A program made the translations under genes and the position numbers. The notes under the pieces are model-generated. The model saw only the letters and a list, made by a program, of their open reading frames with translations, ran no database searches and had not been told where the DNA came from. This document shows, one piece after another, positions 54,897-64,000 of a stretch of 64,000 bases of DNA (positions are counted from its first letter, which is position 1; each line of letters opens with the position of its first letter). This DNA is from Alphaproteobacteria bacterium (GTDB lineage: Bacteria; Pseudomonadota; Alphaproteobacteria; SMXS01). Where the stretch lies: NCBI GenBank assembly GCA_016124315.1, contig WGNW01000025.1, positions 50,484 to 114,483 on the forward strand. Direction: 5' to 3'.

Positions 54897-55616
54897 GTGC
54901 GCTTTTCCCTGTCCTGCATCCTCGCGCTGCTCGTGCTGTTGGCGCCCGCTCCAGCGGCGCTGGCCGCGTCCGCGAACCGGGGCGGCGGCGAGGTCCGGCG
55001 GGCGCTGGAGAACGCGGAAGCGTCCCACGACCTGCAGCGCTCCCTGCCCGGCATCGACGCTCCCGCCGAGACGCCCGAGCAGCAGCAGAAAGACAAGCCC
55101 GACAGCCTCCTCGACCCGCCGCCCTGGCTGCTGAAGCTGCTGGGCGACGTCGGCATCGTGGTGTTCTGGGTCGTGATCGCCGCCACGGCCCTCGCGCTGA
55201 TCTGGGCCGTGGTGCGCGAGCTGCCCTTCGTGGCGGAGCTGCTGCCGCGACGCAAGCCCGGCAAGCCGGCGGCACCGGAATACCGCGTCCGCGTGCAGCC
55301 GAGCGCCGAGGAGGCGCACACCCTGCTGGAGGACGCCGATCGGCTGGCCGCCCTGGGCGACTTCGCCGGCGCCGTCCGGTTGCTGCTGCACCGCACGCTG
55401 GAGGACGTGGCGGAGCGGCTCGGCCAGTACCTGCCGGCGGCGTGGACCAGCCGCGAGGTGCTCGACCGCTCGCCGCTGCCGCCGGACGGCCGGCACGCCT
55501 TCGACGAGATCGTCCGGGCGGTGGAGACCAGCCATTTCGGCGGCCGCTCCTTCGGCGCCGACGACTACGCGCGCTGCCGCCGCAGCTACGAGCGCTTCGC
55601 CGGGATCGCCGCATGA
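54897..55616 (+). CDS. DUF4129-like membrane protein
   Basis: This 239-aa protein starts at GTG 54897. It has a signal peptide or first helix (CILALLVLLAPAPAALA), a periplasmic linker, one transmembrane segment (VGIVVFWVVIAATALALIWAVV) and a cytosolic C-terminal domain. DRLAALGDFAGAVRLLLHRTLEDV, SREVLDRSPL and FGADDYARCRRSYERF are the DUF4129 pattern. It is the first gene of the MoxR operon and overlaps the next by ATGA. Confidence 0.85.
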   Translation: MRFSLSCILALLVLLAPAPAALAASANRGGGEVRRALENAEASHDLQRSLPGIDAPAETPEQQQKDKPDSLLDPPPWLLKLLGDVGIVVFWVVIAATALALIWAVVRELPFVAELLPRRKPGKPAAPEYRVRVQPSAEEAHTLLEDADRLAALGDFAGAVRLLLHRTLEDVAERLGQYLPAAWTSREVLDRSPLPPDGRHAFDEIVRAVETSHFGGRSFGADDYARCRRSYERFAGIAA

Positions 55617-56813
55617 CAGGGCGCGGCGCCTCGGGCTTCTCGCGGCGGACCGTCCACTGGATGGTCGGCGCCGGCGTCGCCTGCTTCCTCGGCATGCTGC
55701 TGCTCGGCGCGCTCTCGGGAGACACGGCGGGCGAGATGTCCGGCGCCAACCCCTACTCGGAATCGGCCATCGGCTACCGCGGGCTGGTGACCTTCCTCGG
55801 CGAACTCGGCATGCCGGTGATGGTAAACCGCAGCGACAGCTTCTACGAGAGGCTGGACGGCAGCGGCTTCGAGATGCTGCTGGAGCCGCCGGCCCCATCC
55901 GCCCTGGGCAGCCTGGCGCTGCATTTCGCCGGCACCGGGCCCGTGCTGGTGGTGCTGCCCAAGTGGAGCGCCGAGGCCGACCCGAAGAAACCGAGCTGGA
56001 TCCGGCGGGCGAAGCTGCTGCCTGCCCCGGGCGTCGCCGGCATCCTGAGTGCACTGGTCAAGGACGCGGAAATCGTCCGGCCCGCCCGCCTCGGGACCCT
56101 CGCCAGCACCTATGCCGCCGCGCCCACGCTGGCGCACCCGCAGCTGGTCAAGGGAAAGAACCTGATCCCGCTGATCGCGTCCGACCAGGGCATCCTGCTG
56201 GGCTGGATCAACATGTCGGGCGCCGCCGTCTACGTGCTGGCCGACCCGGACGTCCTCAACAATCACGGCCTGGACAACGGCGCCAACGCCCGGCTCGCGG
56301 CGGAGATGATCGATTTCATGCGCGACGGCCGCACCGTGGTGATCGACGCCACCCTGCAGGGCTTCACCCGCAGCCCCAGCCGCTGGCGCACCCTGCTGGA
56401 GCCGCCGCTGCTGCCGGTCACGCTGCTGGGGCTGGCCGCCTGCGCCGTGCTGTTCTGGTCGGCCGCGACCCGCTTCGGCGCCGCCGTGCCGCTGCCGCCG
56501 CGGCTGGCGCCCGGCAAGCAGGGCCTGATCGACAACACCGCCTCGCTGCTGGGCTACGGCGGCCACCTGGCGCTGCTGGTCGACCGCTACCGGGCCGCCG
56601 CGCTGCGCCGGGTCTCCGCTTCGCTGCATGCGCCCGCCGACCTGGACGCCGTCGACCTGGCCCTGTGGCTCGACCGCATCGCCCAGTCGCGCGGCCTCGA
56701 CGTGCGGGTCGCCGACCTGGGCGCCGAACGGCAGGCACCCGGCGGCCTGGGAGAGGCTCACGCGCTGCTGTCCGCGGCGCACCGGATACATCGCTGGAAA
56801 ACGGAGATGCTAC

Positions 56814-56833
<20 letters not shown>
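55613..56833 (+). CDS. DUF4350-like membrane protein
   Basis: This 406-aa protein starts at ATG 55613; the track start lies inside the previous gene. An N-terminal helix ([21 protein letters not shown]), a DUF4350-like domain ([40 protein letters not shown]) and a second helix near residue 270 are visible. The domain is a glutamine-amidotransferase-like fold without a visible catalytic Cys. The C-terminal half (about 130 aa) is cytosolic. It commonly neighbours MoxR ATPases. The gene overlaps the moxR GTG start. Confidence 0.82.
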
Positions 56834-57770
<937 letters not shown>

Positions 57771-57772
57771 GC

Positions 57773-59077
57773 ATGTACCCGACCCGCCGAGCCCTCATCC
57801 TGTTCGGCGCCGGCGTGCCGGTGGGAGTGGTGTGCGTGCTCTGGGGCCTGCCGCTGGTGCCGGTGCTCTGGCTACTGGCCTCGCTCGGGCTGCTGGCGGC
57901 CGACCTGCTGCTGGCGCCCCAGGCGCACCGGTTCGACCTGTCCCTGCGCGAGCCGCCCTTGCTCTATGCGGGCGGCAGCGACCCGCTGGTGCTGGACATC
58001 GGCATCGACTCCCTCCGGCGGCCCGTCGCCGTCGACGCCTGGCTCGACGCCGACGACCACCTCGAGCCGCTGCCGGCCGCTTCCCTGCTGGTCGAGCCCG
58101 GCGCCGCCGTGCGCTGCGCGTTCGAGTTGACGCCGCGCCGGCGGGGTGCCGCCGCCATCGACACCCTCACCCTGCGCTGGCGCGGCCCGCTGGGCCTGAT
58201 GGCGCGGCAGATCGACCACCGGGTGGATCTACGGATCGCCATCAGCCCCAACGTCCGCGCGGTGCGCCAGGCGGCGCTGGAGTTCTTCGCCCGCGATGCG
58301 CGGCTCGGGCTGAAGGCCCAGCTGGAGGCCGGCAGCGGCTCCGACTTCCACAGCGTGCGCGACTACGTTACCGGCATGGAGCACCGCTTCATCGACTGGA
58401 AGCGCTCGGCTCGCCACCGCCGGCTGCAGGCCCGCGAGTTCCGCACCGAGCGCAACCACCAGATCTACCTGACGCTGGACACCGGGCACCTGATGGCCGA
58501 GCCCCTTGGCGGCCTGTCGCGGCTCGATCACGCGGTGAACGCGGCGCTGATGATGGCCTATGTCTCATTGCGCTCGGGCGACCGGGTCGGCGTGGTCGGC
58601 TTCGACTCCCGGGTGCGGCTGTTCGCCCCGCCGCTGGCGGGCGGCAACGCGTTCCCACGGCTGCAGCACACCGTGGCGCAGCTCGAGCCGAGCGGCGAGG
58701 AGACCAACTTCACCCTCGGCCTCGCGGAGCTGGCGGGCCGGCTGAACCAGCGGTCGCTGATCGTGCTGATCAGCGAGTTCGTCGACACCACCACCACCGA
58801 GCTGATGATCGAGAACGTCGCCCGGCTGGTACGCCGCCACCTGGTGCTGTTCGTCACCTTCCGCGACCCGGCGCTGCGGGACGCCTGGGACGCCGAGCCC
58901 CAGGACATCGAGGGCGTCGCCCGCGCGGTGGTCGCCGACGACTTCCTGCGCGAGCGCCAGGTGGTGTTCGAGCGGCTGCGTCGGCTCGGCGTGCTGATCC
59001 TCGACACCTCGGCCGAAATGCTGAGCACCGACCTGGTGAACCGCTACCTCGCCATCCAGCGCCGGGAGATGATCTGA
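57773..59077 (+). CDS. DUF58 domain protein
   Basis: This 434-aa protein has two N-terminal helices ([28 protein letters not shown] region), a periplasm-or-cytosol beta domain and the DUF58 core [35 protein letters not shown] (shortened here to [19 protein letters not shown]). LTLDTGHLM and the rest of the C-terminus look like a von Willebrand A fold ([21 protein letters not shown]). It is the usual partner of MoxR. It overlaps the next gene (TGATG). Confidence 0.9.
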   Translation: MYPTRRALILFGAGVPVGVVCVLWGLPLVPVLWLLASLGLLAADLLLAPQAHRFDLSLREPPLLYAGGSDPLVLDIGIDSLRRPVAVDAWLDADDHLEPLPAASLLVEPGAAVRCAFELTPRRRGAAAIDTLTLRWRGPLGLMARQIDHRVDLRIAISPNVRAVRQAALEFFARDARLGLKAQLEAGSGSDFHSVRDYVTGMEHRFIDWKRSARHRRLQAREFRTERNHQIYLTLDTGHLMAEPLGGLSRLDHAVNAALMMAYVSLRSGDRVGVVGFDSRVRLFAPPLAGGNAFPRLQHTVAQLEPSGEETNFTLGLAELAGRLNQRSLIVLISEFVDTTTTELMIENVARLVRRHLVLFVTFRDPALRDAWDAEPQDIEGVARAVVADDFLRERQVVFERLRRLGVLILDTSAEMLSTDLVNRYLAIQRREMI

Positions 59078-60081
59078 TGGAGATGAAGAGCATCCGCTTC
59101 CGCCAGGAGCGCGAGGCCGGCTGGCGGGAGCTGGAAGGGCTGGTGACGAAGGCCGAAAAGGGAGGCCTGAGGACCCTGGACGCCGACGAGCTGATGCGCC
59201 TGCCCCGGCTCTACCGCGCCGCCCTGTCGTCGCTGTCCGTCGCCCGCTCCATCTCGCTCGACCGCAGCCTGACCGCCTATCTCGAGTCGCTCGCGGCACG
59301 GGCCTATCTCTACGTCTACGGCACCCGGACCGACATCCCCAAGGCGCTCGCCCGCTACTTCCGCCACCTGCTGCCCGCCACGGTGCGGGGGATGGCGCGG
59401 CCGCTGGCCCTGGCGATCCTCGCCCTCGGGCTGGGCTGGATCGCCGGCCACACGCTGACCGCCCACAGCCCGGACTGGTTCTACACGCTCGTGGACGACG
59501 GGATGGCCGGCGGCCGCACGCCCACGGCCAGCCGGGAGTTCCTGGAGAAGTCGCTGTACGGCGGCGGGCCCGGCCCCGGCTTCGGGCTGGGCGTCTTCGC
59601 CACCTACCTGTTCACCCACAATGCCGCCATCTCGATGATGTCCTTCGCGCTGGGGTTCGCGCTGGGCATCCCGACGCTGCTGCTGCTGTTCTACAACGGC
59701 GCCACCATCGGCGCGATGACGGCGGTGTTCGCCAGCAAGGGTCTGGGCGGCGAGTTCTTCGGCTGGCTGGCGGTCCACGGCAGCACCGAGCTGCTGGCCG
59801 TCGCGCTGTGCGGCGCCGCCGGCCTGTCCATCGGCGGCGCGGTCGCCTTCCCGGGCCCGCATCCGCGCCTCGCCACCCTCGCCCGCACCGGGCGGCGGGC
59901 GGGCGTGGTGGTGATGGGGGGCGTGCTGATGCTGCTGGTGGCCGGCGGCCTGGAAGGCTTCGCCCGGCAGCTGGTCACCGACACCACGACACGCATGCTG
60001 ATCGGCGGCGCCATGCTGGCGCTCTGGACCGCCTATTTCGGCTTCGTCGGCCGCGGGCTGGGGCCGGCCGATGTCGACTGA
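59077..60081 (+). CDS. SpoIIM-like membrane protein
   Basis: This 334-aa protein starts at ATG 59077; the track ORF is much longer but out of context. A helical N-terminal domain (about 1-95; LPRLYRAALSSLSVAR) precedes about six helices. HNAAISMMSFALGFALGIPTLLLLFYNGA and WLAVHGSTELLAVALCGAAGL are hallmarks of the stage II sporulation protein M family. Non-sporulating bacteria often carry it in MoxR-DUF58 operons; its role there is unknown. Confidence 0.9.
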   Translation: MEMKSIRFRQEREAGWRELEGLVTKAEKGGLRTLDADELMRLPRLYRAALSSLSVARSISLDRSLTAYLESLAARAYLYVYGTRTDIPKALARYFRHLLPATVRGMARPLALAILALGLGWIAGHTLTAHSPDWFYTLVDDGMAGGRTPTASREFLEKSLYGGGPGPGFGLGVFATYLFTHNAAISMMSFALGFALGIPTLLLLFYNGATIGAMTAVFASKGLGGEFFGWLAVHGSTELLAVALCGAAGLSIGGAVAFPGPHPRLATLARTGRRAGVVVMGGVLMLLVAGGLEGFARQLVTDTTTRMLIGGAMLALWTAYFGFVGRGLGPADVD

Positions 60082-60937
60082 CGCCCCCGCCGCCGACGGC
60101 CTGCGCCGCATCGCCACGCCCGAGGGCGTGCCGATCACCGTCCGCCTCGCCGGGCGGGGCGAGCGGGCGGGCGCGGTGCTCATCGACCTGCTGATCCTCG
60201 GGACGGGCGGCTTCCTGCTCAGCCTGCTGTTCGGGCTGGCGCTGGGCTGGATGGGCCTGGCCGAGACCGCCTTCGCCTCGTTCCTGATGGTCTGGTTCCT
60301 GGTACGCAGCTTCTACTTCGTGTTCTTCGAGCTGCGCTGGAACGGCGTCACCCCCGGCAAGCGCGTCCTGAAGCTGCGGGTGACCGACCGGGAGGGCGGG
60401 CCGCTGAGCGCCTCGGCCGTGTTCGCCCGCAACCTGATGCGCGAGGTCGAGCTGTTCCTGCCCGCCACCTACCTGATGTCGGGGGCGGCGGGCCCGGCGG
60501 ACGCCGGCATGAAGCTGCTGACCCTGGGCTGGATGGCGGTGTTCGTGCTGATGCCGTTCTTCAACCGCAACCGGCTGCGGGCGGGCGACATGGTGGGCGG
60601 CACCATGGTCATCGAGGCGCCCAACGCCCTGCTGGTCGAGGACCTGGCCCGGCGCGGCGCCCGCAACGACGCGGCGGCCGCCTACGTCTTCACCGCGCGC
60701 GAACTCGCCGCCTACGGCATCCGCGAGCTGCACACGCTTGAAGACGTCATGCGCCGCGGGCATCCGGAGGTGATGGGCGAAGTGGCGCGGCGCATCGCCC
60801 GCAAGATCGGCCGGCCGGAGCGTGACGCCCAGGACGCGCGGGCGTTCCTCGACGCCTACTACACGGCGCTGCGCCGGACGCTGGAATCGAAGGCGCTGTT
60901 CGGCATCCGCCGCCGCGACAAGTTCGACGACCGCTGA
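60071..60937 (+). CDS. RDD family membrane protein
   Basis: This 288-aa protein has the RDD signature: RGERAGAVLIDLLIL at the first helix and WNGVTPGKRVLKLRVTD. NRLRAGDMVGGTMVI follows. The N-terminal membrane domain (about 1-180) is followed by a cytosolic tail of about 110 residues. It overlaps the SpoIIM gene by 11 bp and is the last gene of the operon, ending 3 bp from the convergent gene. Confidence 0.9.
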   Translation: MSTDAPAADGLRRIATPEGVPITVRLAGRGERAGAVLIDLLILGTGGFLLSLLFGLALGWMGLAETAFASFLMVWFLVRSFYFVFFELRWNGVTPGKRVLKLRVTDREGGPLSASAVFARNLMREVELFLPATYLMSGAAGPADAGMKLLTLGWMAVFVLMPFFNRNRLRAGDMVGGTMVIEAPNALLVEDLARRGARNDAAAAYVFTARELAAYGIRELHTLEDVMRRGHPEVMGEVARRIARKIGRPERDAQDARAFLDAYYTALRRTLESKALFGIRRRDKFDDR

Positions 60938-60940
60938 GGG

Positions 60941-61729
60941 TCAGTCGAAGACCTGGGCGATCGCATCCGCGCCGATCCCCTCCTTGGCGCGACGCAATTC
61001 GGCATAGAGCACGGAGAGGCCGATCATCAACAGCACCGTCATGAACGAGTTGGCGAGGAGAGCGCCGATGACGCCCCCGATGGCCGTCGTGTAGGCCGAG
61101 GGAGCCGCTGCCGGTTCGCCGACAGGGAGCGCGACGGCGACCAATATCACCATCAACACGGCCACAAAGGCATAGGACAGCACGACGTAGATCAGGCCCA
61201 GACCGAATATCGACCAGCGGTAGCCCCGCGTCAGGTCGACGCTGCGCGCCAGCGAGGTAAAGACGCCCGTATTCTCGACGACCGACGCGGGCACGGCGAG
61301 GCACCAGATTATAGCGACGATGATGCCGGGAATAACCAACAACACCACACCGGCCGCCGTCCCGACGGCCGCCACGATGGAGATCGCCCAGACGATGAAG
61401 AACTTGCCCAGTCCTTTACGCAGCGCCTGCAAGACCGACACGGGATTGCCGGAAAGGGCGCGGAAGGTCGCGAAACTTACCGCGCCCCACAGGACGAAGG
61501 TGAACACGAAATAGGCCAGGTAGGCCAGCCCCATACGCGGCGCAATAGATACGGGACCGAGGTCGCCCGAACCCGCCGAAACCGCGAACAGGAACAGGAT
61601 GATCTGCGGAGCGGCGAGCAACAGGATCGCCATCCCGCCCATGCTTAGGAAATGCCTGAAGAAAATTACGAAGGTCTGGCCAATGACACGGCCGATGCCG
61701 AACGGCTGTTCCACCACCATCGTGGACAT
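60941..61729 (-). CDS. Membrane protein, tandem paralog A
   Basis: This 262-aa protein has about six helices. FGIGRVIGQTFVIFFRHF at the start, VLLVIPGIIVAIIWCLAVPASVVE, SLARSVDLTRGYRWSIFGLGLIYVV and the end AELRRAKEGIGADAIAQVFD are visible. The VPA.VVE...SLxRSxxLTRGxRW pattern occurs in membrane proteins related to the glycerophosphodiester phosphodiesterase membrane domain and similar DUFs. No enzymatic residue is evident. It is closely similar to the next upstream gene, so it arose by tandem duplication. Its sequence is somewhat less GC-rich than its surroundings. The function is unknown. Confidence 0.82.
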   Translation of the reverse strand: MSTMVVEQPFGIGRVIGQTFVIFFRHFLSMGGMAILLLAAPQIILFLFAVSAGSGDLGPVSIAPRMGLAYLAYFVFTFVLWGAVSFATFRALSGNPVSVLQALRKGLGKFFIVWAISIVAAVGTAAGVVLLVIPGIIVAIIWCLAVPASVVENTGVFTSLARSVDLTRGYRWSIFGLGLIYVVLSYAFVAVLMVILVAVALPVGEPAAAPSAYTTAIGGVIGALLANSFMTVLLMIGLSVLYAELRRAKEGIGADAIAQVFD

Positions 61730-61789
61730 GTATCCCTCCCAAAATAAGGCCGGCTTGCGGGCGCCGGCTGGCCCTACGCTATGCGTTGT

Positions 61790-62542
61790 TCAATCGAAAA
61801 CCTGTGCGATCGCGTCCACGCCGACGCCGTCCTTGATGCGGCGCAGCTCGCTGTAGAGCACGGTGAACGTAACGGCGCCGAAGGCCGCCACGAGCGCGTT
61901 GGCGACGGCGGTGACGAGAACCGGAAGCAACGGGACGAAGCTGACGATGAGGGTCGCCAGACCCACGGCGATGGTGAAGGCGATGACGATCACCGCGTAG
62001 ACCAGCGCCAGTCCGAGTATCTGCCAGCGATGGCCCCGGGTGAGGTCCGCGCTGCGCCCGAGCGCGGCGAACACGCCGGGCCGCTCCACCACCGCGGCCG
62101 GCACGGCGACGGCCCACATCAGCGAGAGAATGACGCCCGGAATGATGAAAAGAATGTAGCCGATGCCGATGGCAATGCCGGCGACGATGAACAGACCAAG
62201 GATCGGCAAGGCTGTCGCGAGCCCCCGGCCGATGCTGTCGCCGACGGAGGCCGGTCGTCCCGACAGGTCGCGAAACGTGCCGAAGACCAGGGAGCCGTAG
62301 AGGATGAGAGCGAGAACCGCCGAGATGATCCCCATGGCGCCGATGGCGCGCAGATTGCCGAAGCTGAAGCCGGCCCCGGGCCCAACCATGGTGCCGAAGA
62401 AGACCTTGTTCAGCACCAGCTGCGGCACTGCGACGAACAGCAGCGCCAGCACGCCGAAGGGCACGACGTTGCGCGACAGGACGGAGAAGCTCTGGCTGAT
62501 GATTCCGCCGATGCGGAAACTGGTCTGCGTCACGGTCGACAT
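61790..62542 (-). CDS. Membrane protein, tandem paralog B
   Basis: This 250-aa protein is the upstream copy of the duplication. FRIGGIISQSFSVLSRNVVPFGVLAL, FIIPGVILSLMWAVAVPAAVVE, ALGRSADLTRGHRWQILGLALVYAV and SELRRIKDGVGVDAIAQVFD align with paralog A along the whole length. It is 60 bp upstream of paralog A and probably co-transcribed with it. It is divergent from the CreA-like gene across 131 bp. The function is unknown. Confidence 0.82.
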   Translation of the reverse strand: MSTVTQTSFRIGGIISQSFSVLSRNVVPFGVLALLFVAVPQLVLNKVFFGTMVGPGAGFSFGNLRAIGAMGIISAVLALILYGSLVFGTFRDLSGRPASVGDSIGRGLATALPILGLFIVAGIAIGIGYILFIIPGVILSLMWAVAVPAAVVERPGVFAALGRSADLTRGHRWQILGLALVYAVIVIAFTIAVGLATLIVSFVPLLPVLVTAVANALVAAFGAVTFTVLYSELRRIKDGVGVDAIAQVFD

Positions 62543-62673
62543 GGGATCCCCCTCCCTGCTTTCGGCTACGCGACCGACAGTGTGGCGCGGCGGCGGGTGA
62601 GGGACAAATCCTTTCTTCGCCGGCGCGCGCAGCGGCTTTGTGATTTTGCGGGAGCCGTGACAGGATACGCGCC

Positions 62674-63144
62674 ATGCGCACCCTACCGCCCCTCGCGATC
62701 CTCCTGTGCTGCCTCGGCCCGGCCGTCAACGCCGCCGAACTGGGCTGCGTGTCGACCACCTTCCGAATGCTCGGGCTGGCCAACGACAAGATCTGCGTGG
62801 AATCGTTCCGCGACCCCAAGGTGGACGGCGTGGTGTGCCACGTCAGCCGGGCACGGACCGGCGGCGTGAGCGGCCTCGTCGGCGTCGCCGAGGACACCTC
62901 GGACGCCGCCGTGTCATGCCGGCAGATCGGCCCCATCCGCTTCGTCAAGCGCATCGAGGACAAGGAGGAGGTGTTCAAGGAGAGCCGCTCCGTCCTGTTC
63001 AAGCGGCTGCACGTGGTGCGGTTCTACGACCGCCCCAACAACACGCTGGTCTACCTGAGCTATTCGGACAAGCTGGTGGAAGGCTCGCCGAAGAACTCGA
63101 TCTCCACCGTCCCGATCATGCCCTGGGGCCGCGCGGGCGACTGA
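62674..63144 (+). CDS. CreA family secreted protein
   Basis: This 156-aa protein has a signal peptide (LPPLAILLCCLGPAVNA) followed by the CreA family sequence: VSTTFRMLGLANDKICVESFRDPKVDGVVCHVSRA (in part DKICVESFRDPKVDGVVCH), EDTSDAAVSCRQIGPI and VFKESRSVLFKRLHVVRFYD. It ends with SISTVPIMPW. CreA is a periplasmic protein of unknown function. Three cysteines in the mature part could form disulfides. Confidence 0.92.
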   Translation: MRTLPPLAILLCCLGPAVNAAELGCVSTTFRMLGLANDKICVESFRDPKVDGVVCHVSRARTGGVSGLVGVAEDTSDAAVSCRQIGPIRFVKRIEDKEEVFKESRSVLFKRLHVVRFYDRPNNTLVYLSYSDKLVEGSPKNSISTVPIMPWGRAGD

Positions 63145-63223
63145 GCGGCGGCCCGCCCGTTGCCACGGTTGACTCGGCCGGCCGTTCGGCATCCCCTTGT
63201 GGCACGCAAACAGGGGACGCCGA

Positions 63224-63718
63224 ATGAACATCGAGACGCTGGACGTGAATGCGCTGCTGGCCCGGCTGCACCGGGTGGAAGCGGCACTGGAGATCATGAA
63301 CCTCAAGGCGCGCTACTGCGCCGGCTGCGACGACAACCACAACGCCGACACGCTGGAGGCGATCTTCGTACCCGAGGGCCGCTGGAAATGCGACGCCATG
63401 GGGGTCGACGCCAAGGGCCACGCGGAGCGGCGCGCCTTCTTCGACGGCCTCGCCAATTCGGGCCGCATCCGCAATTCCCAGCACATGGTGACCAACCCGA
63501 ACATCACCGTGGACGGCGACCGGGCGACGGCGACGTGGCGGATGATGATGGTCTATGCCGGCAACGCGCCGGACGGCACGGTGCAGTTCCACCGCATCCT
63601 GGGCACCTACCGAGACGACTTCGTGTTCCGCGACGGCCGCTGGTACTTCGAGACCCTGCGGCCGATCGTCGAGGACACCGAGGCCTACACGGTGGAACCC
63701 AGCAAGTTCGCCGAGTAG
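63224..63718 (+). CDS. SnoaL-like (NTF2-fold) protein
   Basis: This 164-aa protein starts at ATG 63224, preceded by AGGGGA; the track start is nine codons earlier. EIMNLKARYCAGCDDNHNADTLEAIFVPEGRWKCD (in part LKARYCAGCDDNHNADTLE), HMVTNPNITVDGDRATATWRM and DDFVFRDGRWYFETLRPIV match the SnoaL-like polyketide-cyclase/limonene-epoxide-hydrolase fold. An unusual CAGC pair lies near residue 28. Substrates vary widely in this family; none can be assigned. Confidence 0.85.
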   Translation: MNIETLDVNALLARLHRVEAALEIMNLKARYCAGCDDNHNADTLEAIFVPEGRWKCDAMGVDAKGHAERRAFFDGLANSGRIRNSQHMVTNPNITVDGDRATATWRMMMVYAGNAPDGTVQFHRILGTYRDDFVFRDGRWYFETLRPIVEDTEAYTVEPSKFAE

Positions 63719-63738
63719 CGCGCCGGGTCCGGCACGGG

Positions 63739-64000
63739 CCGCTCCAGCCGTGATTTTCCCACCGTCATCGCGAACCGCGCAGCGGTGAAGCGATCCAGGG
63801 GCAACCGCACAGGCCCCATGGCCCCTGGATTGCCGCGCACCCTGCGGGTGCTCGCAAGGATGGTTGCCGGGACGCGGCGTCCCCCTATCCGCTCGCATCG
63901 AGTGCGGCCCGCAGGGCCGTGTATCGAGATGCGCCGACCCTGGTCTTGGAGCGGGTCTCGATACGATTTGGCGCGCCGCGCCAAGTCACTCGACCGGAGC
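63739..64000. repeat. Noncoding palindrome-rich stretch, likely dispersed repeat
   Basis: These 262 bp after the SnoaL-like gene have no supported gene; the 99-aa minus ORF is unconvincing. They contain an inverted repeat ATCCAGGGGC (63793-63802) / GCCCCTGGAT (63821-63830) and a perfect palindrome TTGGCGCG-C-CGCGCCAA (63968-63984). Phrases such as CGTCATCGCGAACCGCG and GAGCGGGTCTCGATACG resemble intergenic repeat families of alphaproteobacterial genomes. No second copy lies in this window. Confidence 0.55.

Noticed and set aside
63685-63984. 99-aa minus ORF at the window end
   Set aside because: It runs through repeat-like palindromic DNA. The predicted peptide is Arg-rich without domain, and this kind of ORF is common in such repeats.

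Overview
The window is about 70% GC, densely packed and with little intergenic DNA. Its gene content points to a free-living alphaproteobacterium, probably Rhodospirillales-like: a paired egtB-egtD ergothioneine locus, a heme oxygenase-bacteriophytochrome operon, an MHS-family symporter, a FadE/FadI/FadJ operon, and a glutamine-synthetase-like ethanolamine route. The taxonomic call is inference from gene content and composition; there is no rRNA gene. I found no tRNA, CRISPR array, insertion sequence, integrase or prophage.

Left part (1-27 kb). It opens with three minus-strand genes: an epoxide-hydrolase-like alpha/beta hydrolase, a small exosortase-like membrane protein, and a secreted protein cut by the window edge. 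Next come a zinc alcohol dehydrogenase and a Cu(I) P-type ATPase (copA) behind a perfect CsoR-type palindrome. A CynX-type transporter overlaps copA tail to tail. A minus-strand beta-oxidation operon follows (fadE, thiolase, fadJ-type enzyme, acetyl-CoA hydrolase, small membrane protein). It is divergent from egtB-egtD and an SDR with an altered catalytic residue. After these lie sodC, mgtC-like, wrbA, a dCache-GGDEF diguanylate cyclase, an MHS symporter, a UPF0114 protein, an N-formylglutamate amidohydrolase, a transglutaminase-like protein, a DJ-1/PfpI protein and a Pmp3 peptide.

Middle (27.3-41.7 kb). The most unusual part is one minus-strand run of eight abutting or overlapping genes with no function I recognise. 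At least five of the products share an N-terminal module marked by a YYLP-like motif. Three of those (728, 763 and 1105 aa) continue into tandem beta-sandwich-like repeats. The 1105-aa protein also carries a Gly/Ser/Gln-rich linker, an OmpA-like segment and a long Thr-Pro hinge. The run ends with a possible ABBA/DMATS-type prenyltransferase and a short terpene-cyclase-like protein with a DxDD motif. This is the best candidate here for an undescribed system.

Right part (42-64 kb). A light-signalling operon follows: heme oxygenase, bacteriophytochrome kinase, a small receiver protein and a three-receiver hybrid kinase. Its leader holds an intrinsic terminator and an overlapping alternative hairpin. 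Next is a five-gene cluster that fits gamma-glutamylated ethanolamine catabolism (permease, GS-like ligase, aldehyde dehydrogenase, Fe alcohol dehydrogenase, glutamine amidotransferase). Then comes a DUF4129-DUF4350-MoxR-DUF58-SpoIIM-RDD operon. The window closes with two tandem paralogous membrane proteins, a CreA-like protein, a SnoaL-like protein, and a palindrome-rich noncoding stretch that looks like dispersed repeat DNA.
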